A stretch of DNA of 64,000 nucleotides from CAVYUC01 sp963783085 (GTDB taxonomy: Bacteria > Bacteroidota > Bacteroidia > Bacteroidales > Prolixibacteraceae). Where the stretch lies: assembly GCA_963783085.1 (NCBI GenBank), contig CAWAMJ010000010.1, forward strand, positions 62,001 to 126,000, read 5' to 3'. The translations under genes were made by a program, and so were the position numbers. This document shows positions 44,470-53,516 of the stretch, one piece after another (position 1 is the stretch's first letter; each line of letters begins with the position of its first letter). Under the pieces are notes generated by a model. That model searched no databases, was not told where the DNA came from, and was given only the letters and a program-made list of their open reading frames with translations.

Positions 44470-45635
44470 TCTTTTTTCCGTAAAAAGGTATAGGAAAACA
44501 TCCGTATCCAGGTGATTGTGAAAAGCAAAAGATTAAGTCCCAGTTGGTAGTACAGAAAACGCATAACCGGTTTAGGAAAAATGGCATCAATTGGAACAAC
44601 TATGATGAGAAAAAAATTGAGCCAGATCAATACCCTGTCAAATTTGGTTTTTGGTCCGGTGAGGTACCAAAGTATCAATCCGGTCATGGCAATAATGTAA
44701 GTATGTTTCTCGGCAGTTGTGCTGAACAGGATTACCCACGAAAAGATAATGGCAAGAACCTGGGTACGGAAGGCAAATTCAGCAAATTTTTTGTAATTGA
44801 TAATTATAAAAATACCGATGATTACCAAAGTAATTCCCTGAATTATTGCAATATGGCCGACTACTGAATGATATCCCAGCATGTGCAGCAAACGATAGAT
44901 CACTTCAAAATGTAATGGATCGTGTCGCTGATCGATTGCAGCAAACCACGATTGATAATAGGTAAATAATTCAGAGAAAGGAACTTTTATCAGCGGTACA
45001 AAAAATAGTAGCGCAGCGCCCATGGCAGCTATAAGCGCATTTTGCCAAAAACGCCGATAGAAAAGAAGTGTGGCCAATTGAATGAGCCCATAAATTTTGG
45101 CAAATCCGGAAAAAAGAATAACCCATACTGCAGCTTTTGTTTTATTCCTTTCCAGCAGTGAATAAGCCAATAAAAATAATGAAGTCACAAAAACATTCGA
45201 CTGGAAATAAAACAAATCCGTAAGCGCTATCGGAAATAGAAACCAGAAAATAAAACGGCGTTCTTTTTCCGAATACCGCGTTTGAGGCAAATAAAAAACG
45301 GCAGTGAAAAACAGAGTGAAATTTCCTGTATTCCATACCACTGCCCCGAGCCATGAGGGTAAAAAGGCAAACACAATAAAGAATATCGAGAAAACCGGTC
45401 CATATAGATAGCGGTCGAGTGGGTGCTGCCAGTTTGAATAGGGGTTGATTTCTTTCCAAAAATCGATCGAGCCAGACTGGTAAACAAGAAAGACTTTGTA
45501 TTTTTCCTTTAAAACCATGGCCACAGAAACCATTAACGCTAATGACAAAGCCAGAAGAAAGATATTTTGTTTTTTCTCAAAAATCGATTTTACTATTAAT
45601 CTTGTTTTACTTTTTATGTGGGTAATTTGAATCAA
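44436..45635 (-). CDS. GT87-like (DUF2029) membrane mannosyltransferase-type protein
   Basis: 399 residues with ten or more membrane helices. The first extracytoplasmic loop has IDFWKEINPYSNWQHPLDRY and YGPVFSIFFIVFAFLP, matching the GT87 family (polyprenyl-phosphomannose-dependent alpha-mannosyltransferases of actinobacteria, and many uncharacterised homologues). The acidic residue before the NPY motif is retained. It presumably glycosylates a lipid or surface polymer. It is convergent with, and slightly overlapping, the frameshifted GT39-like gene. Confidence 0.82.
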   Translation of the reverse strand: MIQITHIKSKTRLIVKSIFEKKQNIFLLALSLALMVSVAMVLKEKYKVFLVYQSGSIDFWKEINPYSNWQHPLDRYLYGPVFSIFFIVFAFLPSWLGAVVWNTGNFTLFFTAVFYLPQTRYSEKERRFIFWFLFPIALTDLFYFQSNVFVTSLFLLAYSLLERNKTKAAVWVILFSGFAKIYGLIQLATLLFYRRFWQNALIAAMGAALLFFVPLIKVPFSELFTYYQSWFAAIDQRHDPLHFEVIYRLLHMLGYHSVVGHIAIIQGITLVIIGIFIIINYKKFAEFAFRTQVLAIIFSWVILFSTTAEKHTYIIAMTGLILWYLTGPKTKFDRVLIWLNFFLIIVVPIDAIFPKPVMRFLYYQLGLNLLLFTITWIRMFSYTFLRKKDYFSLLDVTIK

Positions 45636-46060
45636 CAGGTTCCTAAGCTTTTAAAAACGCAATTTAGCGGTTTTTTTGATGATTAAACGGAAATACCGGG
45701 TGTTTTATCAGCAATACGAAATTAGCATATAGTTTTTAGATCTGGAAACGCGGGAAGTATCATTTAGCCTTCGTGAATAAATTCAAAATATTGATATACT
45801 GTAATAAAATTGATGCGAACCAAGAATTAAACCATTACATTTAAGCAACTTATAAACAACTGAGATGCGTTTTTTTTAAGTTTTGAGATTTTATGTTATC
45901 CAGAATTCCGTAAATAGAAAAATTTATCAAAAATTTATACCATCAAATTCTCAGGCGCTTAATCAAACATTTATTAAAATTGCAGAAACTGATTAGTTAC
46001 GTTAATTCTAATTAAAGTTGAACTCGCCTAAAAATTAACTTTGAAAACCAAAAAATAGCA
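45636..46060. other. 425-bp AT-rich divergent spacer
   Basis: No gene or RNA recognised between the divergent GT87-like and GT2 genes. It probably holds promoters for both directions. A TAACTTTG -7 element lies at 46036-46043 for the GT2 gene, with TTG only 15 nt upstream, which is short for the consensus. Confidence 0.5.
46036..46043 (+). promoter_or_regulatory. -7 promoter element of the GT2-membrane protein pair
   Basis: TAACTTTG matches TAnnTTTG, 17 nt before the GT2 start at 46061. Confidence 0.4.
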
Positions 46061-46774
46061 ATGAGGCTAAGTATAATCATTCCGCTGTACAACGAGCAGG
46101 ATAACGTTCGAAAAATGTTGGACGAGTTACTAAAAGTTGATTTTGGGAACTTGCTCGAAAGTGTGGAATATGTAGTGGTAGATGATTGTTCCGGCGATAA
46201 TTCGTTTGAAGTGGTGCGAAACTGCGTGGATGGAAGAAACGATTTCAAACTGGTACGGCACGAAAAAAATCAGGGAAAAGGGGCAGCAGTTAAAACCGGG
46301 ATCGGCCATGCTTCCGGCGAGGTGTTTTTTGTACAGGATGCCGATTTGGAATTGAGCCCGTCTGATATTCCCGCTATGGTTCGGGCGATGAAAGATTTAA
46401 AAGTTGAGTTTATAAATGGTTCGCGCTATTTACCAGGTATCGCCCGTCCGCTCGCTTCCTACAAACGGTACTGGGGAAATAAGCTTTTTACAAATTTAAC
46501 TTCAGTTTTGATAAATGTTCATCTTACCGATATGGCTTGCGGATATAAATTGATCCACCGGAATTTATATGAAAAAATCAACATCAACGAGAACCGGTTT
46601 GGTTTTGAGGCGGAGTTGATTATTAAAGCTTTGCGGATTAAAAAGAACAATGTTGCCGAGGTGCCGGTGAAATATTTTCCACGCAATGCAGGGGAAGGGA
46701 AAAAGTTGAATAATTTTGATGCTTTCAAAATATTGTGGACCATTTTTAAATACGGAGTTTTACGGTTAAAATAA
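46061..46774 (+). CDS. GT2 glycosyltransferase (polyprenyl/dolichyl-phosphate sugar synthase-like)
   Basis: 237 residues, no membrane helices. IIPLYNEQDNVRKMLDELLK is the nucleotide-binding start, DADLELSPSDIP the metal-binding DxD, and FINGSRYLPG a conserved loop. The ALG5/DPM1-like subfamily makes polyprenyl-phosphate-glucose or -mannose from UDP-Glc/GDP-Man, the donors for GT-C enzymes like those around it. It lies 6 bp upstream of the next membrane protein and is probably co-transcribed with it. Confidence 0.9.
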   Translation: MRLSIIIPLYNEQDNVRKMLDELLKVDFGNLLESVEYVVVDDCSGDNSFEVVRNCVDGRNDFKLVRHEKNQGKGAAVKTGIGHASGEVFFVQDADLELSPSDIPAMVRAMKDLKVEFINGSRYLPGIARPLASYKRYWGNKLFTNLTSVLINVHLTDMACGYKLIHRNLYEKININENRFGFEAELIIKALRIKKNNVAEVPVKYFPRNAGEGKKLNNFDAFKILWTIFKYGVLRLK

Positions 46775-46780
46775 TAGCAA

Positions 46781-48094
46781 ATGTTTCTTCGGAACAATAA
46801 TCTTTCAAAATACAGCATTTACTTTTCGGTAGCTGTTGTTTGCGTTTTGATGCTTATTGCGAGACTTTGGAACAAGGAAAATAAAGTTATCGCATCGGAC
46901 GTAATAAGTTATTATGCCTATTTACCTGCCACTTTTATTTTTCATGATATTGAACTGAAAAACCGGGAAACTTTTGACAAGGGACTGTTTTGGCCCGAAC
47001 CATTACCGGATGGAAACCAGGTCATTAAAACCAGCATGGGAATGTCAATTCTTTATTCCCCGTTTTTTTTCCTGTCGCATGGCATTGCAAAACTCTTTGG
47101 ATTAAAAGCTTATGGTTATTCCCCGGTATACAAGATTGGACTTTTGGTGGGGGCAGTGTTTTATCTTTTGCTTGGATTATTTTATTTGCGCAGGGTACTA
47201 AAACTTTATTTTCCGGAGCGGATAGTTGCCTTGTCGATAATTACAGTCGTTCTTGGCACCAATTTACTCAATTATGCCAGTTACGATGCAACCATGCCGC
47301 ATCTGTATAATTTTACACTCATTAATATTTTTATCTGGTACACCATTCAGTGGTATAAATCTCCGCGGCTGCTTAGCCTGGTTTTTCTGGGACTGCTTTC
47401 CGGATTAATAACATTGATACGCCCTAGTAATATTATTATACTTCTTTTCTTTTTTATTTATGGTGTTTATTCCCGCGAAACTTTAAAACAGCGGTTCCTC
47501 CTGGTTTTTTCGAAATTTCACTGGTTTCTGTTAATGGCTGTGGCGTTTACACTCGTTTGGGTTCCCCAGTTTATTTACTGGTATAAAATCACCGGTCATT
47601 TTTTTGTTGATTCCTATCCCGACGAACGGTTTTACTGGGGAAATCCGCATTTTATTGCCGGATTATTCAGTTACCGGAAAGGTTGGTTATTATATACTCC
47701 GGTGATGGCATTTGCGTTGTCTGGTATAATTTTGTTGTTCCGGAAAATGAAAGAATTCTCATGGGCAATTTTCATTTTTATTGCACTTGCTACATACATT
47801 ATCGTTTCCTGGTGGTGCTGGTGGTACGGAGGTTCATTTGGAATGCGATCGTTTATCGATTATTACGGAATACTTGCCCTGCCATTGGCGCTTTTCTTTT
47901 CCGCGTTGTGGAATTTCAGAAAGAAATCCAGATTTGTCGTCTATGGCATTGTTCTTTTTGCAGTGCTGCAAAACAACTTCTTTTTAGAGAAATATAAAAG
48001 AGGTGCGTTGCATTACGATTCAATGACGAAAGCTGCATTCTGGGAAACGTTTTGGCAGACCCATCCACGAACCAAATTACTGGGATTTGCTTGA
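46781..48094 (+). CDS. multi-pass GT-C-like membrane protein, probably frameshifted near its 3' end
   Basis: 437 residues with about eleven membrane helices. Extracytoplasmic loops have ASDVISYYAYLPATFIFHDI near the N terminus and WWCWWYGGSFGMRSFIDYYG later, as in large Bacteroidota polytopic proteins of putative glycosyltransferase function. The annotated stop is at 48094. In the +1 frame the sequence continues as YWDLLEVPDYEKALRGIDAT to a stop at 48155, which looks like the natural C-terminal tail. A single inserted base near 48066-48072 would explain this and give 457 residues. Sugar and acceptor unknown. Confidence 0.75.
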   Translation: MFLRNNNLSKYSIYFSVAVVCVLMLIARLWNKENKVIASDVISYYAYLPATFIFHDIELKNRETFDKGLFWPEPLPDGNQVIKTSMGMSILYSPFFFLSHGIAKLFGLKAYGYSPVYKIGLLVGAVFYLLLGLFYLRRVLKLYFPERIVALSIITVVLGTNLLNYASYDATMPHLYNFTLINIFIWYTIQWYKSPRLLSLVFLGLLSGLITLIRPSNIIILLFFFIYGVYSRETLKQRFLLVFSKFHWFLLMAVAFTLVWVPQFIYWYKITGHFFVDSYPDERFYWGNPHFIAGLFSYRKGWLLYTPVMAFALSGIILLFRKMKEFSWAIFIFIALATYIIVSWWCWWYGGSFGMRSFIDYYGILALPLALFFSALWNFRKKSRFVVYGIVLFAVLQNNFFLEKYKRGALHYDSMTKAAFWETFWQTHPRTKLLGFA

Positions 48095-48195
48095 AGTTCC
48101 CGACTACGAAAAAGCACTCCGGGGCATTGATGCAACCGTTTCTGACAAAAACTAGATTAAACTTTTGCAATATTTTAATTCCTTATCGTTATAAT

Positions 48196-48248
48196 TCATG
48201 CAGTTCAAATGGTTGAACCCGCTTCGGGTCCTTTTTCGTTCTGCATCA
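48196..48248 (+). terminator. nested hairpin/terminator region between convergent genes
   Basis: An outer inverted repeat (atgcag 48198-48203, ctgcat 48241-48246) encloses a 5-bp GC hairpin (acccg 48217-48221, cgggt 48225-48229) followed by five Ts (48232-48236). It could stop transcripts coming from the left. Folding is predicted by eye only. Confidence 0.4.
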
Positions 48249-48282
48249 TGTGATAATCAATTAATTTAGCTTTTAATTCACG

Positions 48283-49683
48283 TCATTCATTAATGTTGAA
48301 AAAAGCATAGGGATAATTGGTGGGGAGACTAAAATAGTTTTGGTTCAAATCGTTAATGTTCCATTCCAGCCAAAAATCTGTTCCTAAAAATACATCTTCT
48401 GCACCTTCGGTGTATTTGGTTAGTTTAGTTAAATCATTTGTTGGAAATATAGTTTGAGTGGGCATGTTTTTCGTAATGGCGCTTAACATCAGTGTTTCAA
48501 AAGAGTGCGACCAGAAAGTGAGCTGATGTTTTTCCATTTCGCTTTTTTCCACAATGAATTTTCGGTTTGGTAACCGGGCAGTTTTGGAGAGGATTTCCAG
48601 GTTAAAACGCGTCCTTTCGCGGAATTTTGTTCCCTGCCGGTAAATCCTGTTCATGCTGATTAATATGACTGCAGTGAAAAGTACAACCTTGAGAATCCGC
48701 AACTTATTTTCCTGAAGTGTTTCTTTCAACAACGGAATGGCAACAAACAACGCCAGTGGCATAAATGCGCGTTCCATCATCATGTCAGAATCACCCTGGT
48801 TGTAAGTAAGCAATGTGATAATCAGGAAAAAACCTGCTGCCGCAAGTTGCCACACAAGTTTTACGTATTTCTTTTTTGAAGCCAGAAAAACCACTAAGGT
48901 GAGTTGAAAAATTACCAGCCAAAAGTATAAGCCAAAAATTCTTTTGATAAAAAATTTTGTGCTGTAGGTATGTGGCAGGTCAAGAAGAATGGATGGCGAT
49001 TTCAACAGTTCAGAAAAGAATTTTCCTTCGTATGAATTTTCGTTTGTAAGCAGCACCTTTCCTATTGCCAAAACGGCAACGATAAAAAGTAAAATATACG
49101 GAGCAGGTGAACGAAATTGTTTTTTATCGATAGCAACATACCCGATTATAAAAACAAGCGGATATATTGCTACGGGGTGGGTGAAAAATGCAAGGACAAT
49201 CACAATTGTTGCAAGAAAATATTGAAGGAAAGAAGAACGAAAGCCGGAGTACTGAAGAATTGCAAATACCAATACAGAAAATGCCAAACTTTGATGCGTT
49301 TCAGTAACCGGATGAAAAAAAGATTGGCTGATACACAGAATTAATACGAACACAATCGCAAGCCCTGCCGGAATATTTTTAAAAAGGTAAATACAACAAA
49401 GAAAAATCAGGTAATACAGCAATATAAATGAACCCGAATATATAATAATGAGCCACTTTAAGTTGACTCCAAATTTAATCGCCAAAAGTACCGGAAGTTG
49501 CGGCAGAATTGCTCCGTACCGTGAAGCTTCGATATTTATTTTTTCAAAATTTACAATTTTAAAATACTGAAACGCGGTATCAGAGAAAAGAACCCGTTCT
49601 TTGAAAAAAAGGAATGACAAAGTAAAAAGCAGAACAAAGGACAGGTGGCCGATCAATAGAAATGGTAAATTTTTTTTGTTCAC
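48283..49683 (-). CDS. multi-pass membrane protein of unknown function
   Basis: 466 residues with ten to twelve membrane helices, then a soluble C-terminal segment of ~100 residues containing FTHPVAIYPLV-type loops earlier and DVFLGTDFWLEWNINDLNQN at the end. No glycosyltransferase motif was recognised, although the architecture resembles GT-C proteins. It lies 61 bp downstream of the DUF2079-like gene on the same strand and probably belongs to the same transcript. Confidence 0.7.
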   Translation of the reverse strand: MNKKNLPFLLIGHLSFVLLFTLSFLFFKERVLFSDTAFQYFKIVNFEKINIEASRYGAILPQLPVLLAIKFGVNLKWLIIIYSGSFILLYYLIFLCCIYLFKNIPAGLAIVFVLILCISQSFFHPVTETHQSLAFSVLVFAILQYSGFRSSFLQYFLATIVIVLAFFTHPVAIYPLVFIIGYVAIDKKQFRSPAPYILLFIVAVLAIGKVLLTNENSYEGKFFSELLKSPSILLDLPHTYSTKFFIKRIFGLYFWLVIFQLTLVVFLASKKKYVKLVWQLAAAGFFLIITLLTYNQGDSDMMMERAFMPLALFVAIPLLKETLQENKLRILKVVLFTAVILISMNRIYRQGTKFRERTRFNLEILSKTARLPNRKFIVEKSEMEKHQLTFWSHSFETLMLSAITKNMPTQTIFPTNDLTKLTKYTEGAEDVFLGTDFWLEWNINDLNQNYFSLPTNYPYAFFNINE

Positions 49684-49744
49684 AATAGTTTTGGTTTTTT
49701 GTGAGTTAAATTAGATTTTCGACTTGTAAATATAAGTAAAGAAA

Positions 49745-51694
49745 CTATTTATATTTCCGGACAATCTGCAGGTCATCAAAATAGACCTTTTCCTCGCCTG
49801 CGTTCCAAAGGAAAATTATTAGTTCGTCTCGTTCAATATTTTCAGGAATTCGCAGGCTCATCGAGATTTTTTTCCATTCCCCTTCTTCTTCGGCGACTAT
49901 GTTACTTTTTCGGTAAAACCCATTTTTATTGTCTAAAACAATAAATGCCCTGTCAGCGGGTTTTTTCATCCAAACGCTAATCTCCAATTTTTCCACGAAA
50001 TGAATATTTTCCAAATGAATTCCGCGGCTGTAAGGTTCGCTTTTGGATAAGCAGATGGATGAACTGTCGCTTCGGAACTCATCTTTTGATAAATGTTTTC
50101 CATCGTCAGCAATCTGCCCGTTTGAAAAAAGAATGTTGTTTTCCAGGGAATCAATCGTTTCGAAATTACAAACCAGTGTGTCTGCATTCCTATTGTTTTG
50201 CCGGATTTCTGAACCCTCTGTTGCCGGATTGCCCCGTTTTTTTAAAAGATAAACCGGATATTCTTTTGCAATAACTTTCCAATTTGGACTGGAAAGGTAA
50301 CGTTCCCTATATTTTTTATTTTCTTCAGCCGATAACAGGTAGTTGTCGTCAAAAACCGAAAAAACAATGTATTCTGCATCTTTCACGTTTGGGAAAAAGT
50401 AGATAAACTGCCGTTGCGCTAGGTGGGGCGCAATTACATTCGACGCACTGACTTTGGCATCACCGGGTATTTGTTTTAACAGTTGATTTACTTTTTTCAC
50501 ATCGAAAGGAGCTTCATAAAAACTTTTATCGTAAAATTTAATTTTCGCTTTGTAAAAGGTCCACGGCACCTGGTGATTGCTGCTGTCCATTTTATAAACC
50601 GTCATTGACAGCGCTCCTACGCAAGCCGCTCCTGCCAGCACTTGTTGCAACTGTTTGAATTTAAGCGAACTTAAAACCAGGAAAACGGACAATGGAAGTA
50701 ACGTAACCACTTCAACCGAATAGTAAGTAGCCAGCCCCCACCGGAAGAAGTCGTCGTTCAGCACTTTTTGTGCGACAATCGGAATAAACCAAATGAGGTA
50801 CCTGGGCCGGAGCAATAAAATAAACCCGCCTGAAATAAAATAAACCCAATAAAATTCCAGCTTAACTTTATCGTATTCGGGAATTTCAAGGTGATTTACA
50901 AAGAAAAGCTTTAAAGAATTGATCGGATTTCTGACGATGTACGACAAGGCTTCTCCAGGATCTGCCCCTAAAGCGGAATAGTTAAAAAGCTTGTATTCAA
51001 CACCGGGAGTTTCAATTCCGGGAATAAAAACTTTGAAGAGCAGGATGAAATAAACTATTGAAACAACAATTCCCGCAACAGAAAAAACCACTGCCTTTTT
51101 GTCTTTCCAATGCGAAATAATCAGCACGATAAAAATAAAAATAAACCACAGCGGAATGTTTTCCCTCGAAAAAAGCGAAAGGATTAAAAGAACGAATGCA
51201 ACGATGTATTTTTTTATTTCAAAATAGTACAGGAAAACCGGGATGAAACAGGCCGACATAATAGCCAGGTTAACATCGGTGCCAAATGACGAATATCTAC
51301 CGAATAAGAGGAAAAAATAAATCAACACACCGTTTGTGAGCCAGGGATTATCTGTTTTTAGTTTAATGGTTTTGTATGAATACCATGCAGCAATCAGTAT
51401 TAGCGCGTTTTGAATAATTATCAGGGTATACGTTCCGGTAAGCCAGTTTAAAAGCCAGTACACCGGAATGAAGTACATCAACAGAAATGAAAAATGATCC
51501 TGTAAAAAAGTACCGCGATAGGTTGGGAGAGGACTGATTCTGAAATTCGCATAATCCCGGAAAGCAAAGTTGTAGTTGGCGTAGTCGTAAGTGAAAGTTT
51601 TAAAAAGGTAATGATTGTAAATGCCTATGAAAAAGATGATTATCCCGAAAAATGCAAGGATTGCAATTGGTATGCGGCGTTGTTGTTTTTTCAT
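49745..51694 (-). CDS. DUF2079-like membrane protein with a C-terminal beta-sandwich domain
   Basis: 649 residues. Residues 1-~390 contain ten or more membrane helices. The first loop (FTYDYANYNFAFRDYANFRI) and YRGTFLQDHFSFLLMYFIP match DUF2079, a GT-C-like family. A soluble part (~390-500) follows, with an ILF-type fold containing SNVIAPHLAQRQFIYFFPN. The final ~140 residues form a domain with RSDSSSICLSKSEPYSRGI, LEISVWMKKPADRAFIVLDN and LIIFLWNAGEEKVYFDDLQI. The same domain occurs in the GT39-like protein at 57969 and the CotH lipoprotein at 53085. Confidence 0.85.
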   Translation of the reverse strand: MKKQQRRIPIAILAFFGIIIFFIGIYNHYLFKTFTYDYANYNFAFRDYANFRISPLPTYRGTFLQDHFSFLLMYFIPVYWLLNWLTGTYTLIIIQNALILIAAWYSYKTIKLKTDNPWLTNGVLIYFFLLFGRYSSFGTDVNLAIMSACFIPVFLYYFEIKKYIVAFVLLILSLFSRENIPLWFIFIFIVLIISHWKDKKAVVFSVAGIVVSIVYFILLFKVFIPGIETPGVEYKLFNYSALGADPGEALSYIVRNPINSLKLFFVNHLEIPEYDKVKLEFYWVYFISGGFILLLRPRYLIWFIPIVAQKVLNDDFFRWGLATYYSVEVVTLLPLSVFLVLSSLKFKQLQQVLAGAACVGALSMTVYKMDSSNHQVPWTFYKAKIKFYDKSFYEAPFDVKKVNQLLKQIPGDAKVSASNVIAPHLAQRQFIYFFPNVKDAEYIVFSVFDDNYLLSAEENKKYRERYLSSPNWKVIAKEYPVYLLKKRGNPATEGSEIRQNNRNADTLVCNFETIDSLENNILFSNGQIADDGKHLSKDEFRSDSSSICLSKSEPYSRGIHLENIHFVEKLEISVWMKKPADRAFIVLDNKNGFYRKSNIVAEEEGEWKKISMSLRIPENIERDELIIFLWNAGEEKVYFDDLQIVRKYK

Positions 51695-51789
51695 GAAATA
51701 ATCACCTGTAAATTAATAGCACAAACATAAAAATAATCGTGGATTGACAGGGTATTGTTTATTGGTTCTGTGGTTCTGCAGGATAAAAT

Positions 51790-52950
51790 TCAGGGCTGAA
51801 CGATCAGTTTTCCGGAATCAACAATTTCCGGCCCCTTTTTAATTCTGTAAAAATAGATTCCGTTTTCCATGTTCCTGTTGAATTCGGATGTCGAATTTCC
51901 GTGCATCTGCTTTTCTACTACTTTGGCTCCGGTGAAATCGAATAATGAAAAAGTGTAATCTGCGTTTCGCACTGCGCTGCCTTCAACTGTAAATTCACCT
52001 CGAGACGGATTGGGAAATATTTTTACGTTCTCCGTATCTGTTTCTCCGGGTTCTGCCTGTGAAGTTATCCGGTAATCGGTTATGTCGCCAAAACAGTTTA
52101 AAATGGTGTCACTTAAGCAAATTAGTTCGTAGGTAACTGATTTGTCGGAATGTACATTTGCAACAACAAAATTATCGCCTTTGCCTTCTCCCATTCCACT
52201 GGCAATTAGCGTAATATTGCCATATCGATCATACATGAAATCATCGCTCCAATCTGCGGCGCCAACGTCTCCGGCAAACATACCTACCTGGTTTTTCAGT
52301 TTTGAAAACAAGGGTTCAACTTCGCTCCAGAAGTTGATGGAATCAGCGCGGCCGTCAAAAGAATTCGGCCGGAGGTGAGCATATTTATTATCCTTTTTCC
52401 ACCACAAAAGCTGATGAAAAAACACGAATATATTATCCACATTTTCACTGTTTTCTGCGAGCGTAGTTTTTAGAAAATCCAGTTGTTCTCCTGAAATGTT
52501 CCATTTATCGATATTCGGATCTAAAATGATAAACAGATCATTATCGTACGTAAATGAAAAATAGGTGTCGCCGTACCGGTCTCTGATTAGTTGCCGGTTA
52601 TTGGCGGAATGATTGCCCACAGCAAAATAAACCGGAAGCCCCAGCGAATCGATATCAGCATCCACTTCATCCCAGTTTTGTTTGGTAGACGAGATAACGA
52701 TATCACCGGTTAAAATCCCAAATTTTATTTCCTCCCGGCTGCGGATATAATCGAATTTTTCTTTAAAAGGCGGGTGAAGTCCCACATTGTTAACGCCGGG
52801 TTTGCCATACGTATGTCCGGCAACAAAAAATGAATATTCAATGGTTTGCGACCGGATTCCCAATACAAAAGCAAAAAAGAAGAATGTGGTTGTGGTTAGG
52901 AAACGCAATGTTTTATGGAATGTATGACGGTTGTTCTTCGAAGAATACAT
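51790..52950 (-). CDS. metallophosphoesterase with T9SS type A sorting domain
   Basis: 386 residues from the preferred start at 52950 (MYSSKNNRHTFHKTLRF); the frame is open to 52992. A signal peptide ends near LGIRSQT. The calcineurin-like core has ILTGDIVIS (GD), AVGNHSANN (GNH) and FVFFHQLLWW (H). The usual N-terminal D-x-H is changed to AGHTYG. Residues ~310-386 are a Por_Secre_tail: IFPNPSRGEFTVEGS and NGIYFYRIKKG. Export through the type IX system and surface attachment or release are expected. Substrate unknown; it lies next to the CotH/VTC module. Confidence 0.9.
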   Translation of the reverse strand: MYSSKNNRHTFHKTLRFLTTTTFFFFAFVLGIRSQTIEYSFFVAGHTYGKPGVNNVGLHPPFKEKFDYIRSREEIKFGILTGDIVISSTKQNWDEVDADIDSLGLPVYFAVGNHSANNRQLIRDRYGDTYFSFTYDNDLFIILDPNIDKWNISGEQLDFLKTTLAENSENVDNIFVFFHQLLWWKKDNKYAHLRPNSFDGRADSINFWSEVEPLFSKLKNQVGMFAGDVGAADWSDDFMYDRYGNITLIASGMGEGKGDNFVVANVHSDKSVTYELICLSDTILNCFGDITDYRITSQAEPGETDTENVKIFPNPSRGEFTVEGSAVRNADYTFSLFDFTGAKVVEKQMHGNSTSEFNRNMENGIYFYRIKKGPEIVDSGKLIVQP

Positions 52951-53059
52951 GGGTAGAAGTGTTAAATTTTTACAGTCGGAAAATTCGTCCAAATATTAAT
53001 CCGATCTCTTCGTTGGATTAAAAGCTTTTACAAAATAATTAAAAAAAATAACGAATGAT

Positions 53060-53067
53060 TACATTTG
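53060..53067 (+). promoter_or_regulatory. -7 promoter element of the CotH-DUF4956-VTC operon
   Basis: TACATTTG matches TAnnTTTG exactly, 17 nt before the ATG at 53085. No TTTG is present at the -33 distance. Confidence 0.45.
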
Positions 53068-53084
53068 CGCAACATAATTTCTGA

Positions 53085-53516
53085 ATGAAAGGTTACAAGC
53101 AATTCATATTATTCATCTTAACATTTCTTTTTATTTACTCATGTTCAACTAGAGAACAAAAAGAATCCAAAAATCATGCGGTCACTTTTTTATGTGATGC
53201 GGAAAAACTCGACTCCACCGGAAGGTATTTTCAGGATGCAAACGATCAGCCACAGACTTTTAGAGAAATAGGAACCCGAACGAAGGAAAAAGCCCATTCC
53301 GGAAATTACAGCATAAAATTAACGCCGGGAAATCCTTATGGTTTTACAACCGATGTAAAAAACATTGGTCCCGATCAATACATTCGCATTACAGCATGGC
53401 GTAAAAGCAGCGCTAACAGCGGAGTTATAGTTTGTTACGGCGGAGAAGGTTTTTATCATGCAGGTAAGTTTTTGGAAGAAACGAGCTGCGGACGGCTGGC
53501 AGAAAATTTATCTTGA
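53085..53516 (+). CDS. CotH-family lipoprotein, 5' fragment (frameshifted)
   Basis: 143 residues. A lipoprotein signal (hydrophobic run, lipobox FIYSC) is followed by the first half of the ~140-residue beta-sandwich domain shared with the proteins at 49745 and 57969: AHSGNYSIKLTPGNPYGF, IRITAWRKSSANSGVIV. The frame changes near 53477-53484; past the break it reads TSCGRLAENLS and stops, while the +1 frame carries on the domain as ADGWQKIYLEVYTK. Removing one A from the AAA at that place restores a single 989-residue protein. Confidence 0.85.
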   Translation: MKGYKQFILFILTFLFIYSCSTREQKESKNHAVTFLCDAEKLDSTGRYFQDANDQPQTFREIGTRTKEKAHSGNYSIKLTPGNPYGFTTDVKNIGPDQYIRITAWRKSSANSGVIVCYGGEGFYHAGKFLEETSCGRLAENLS

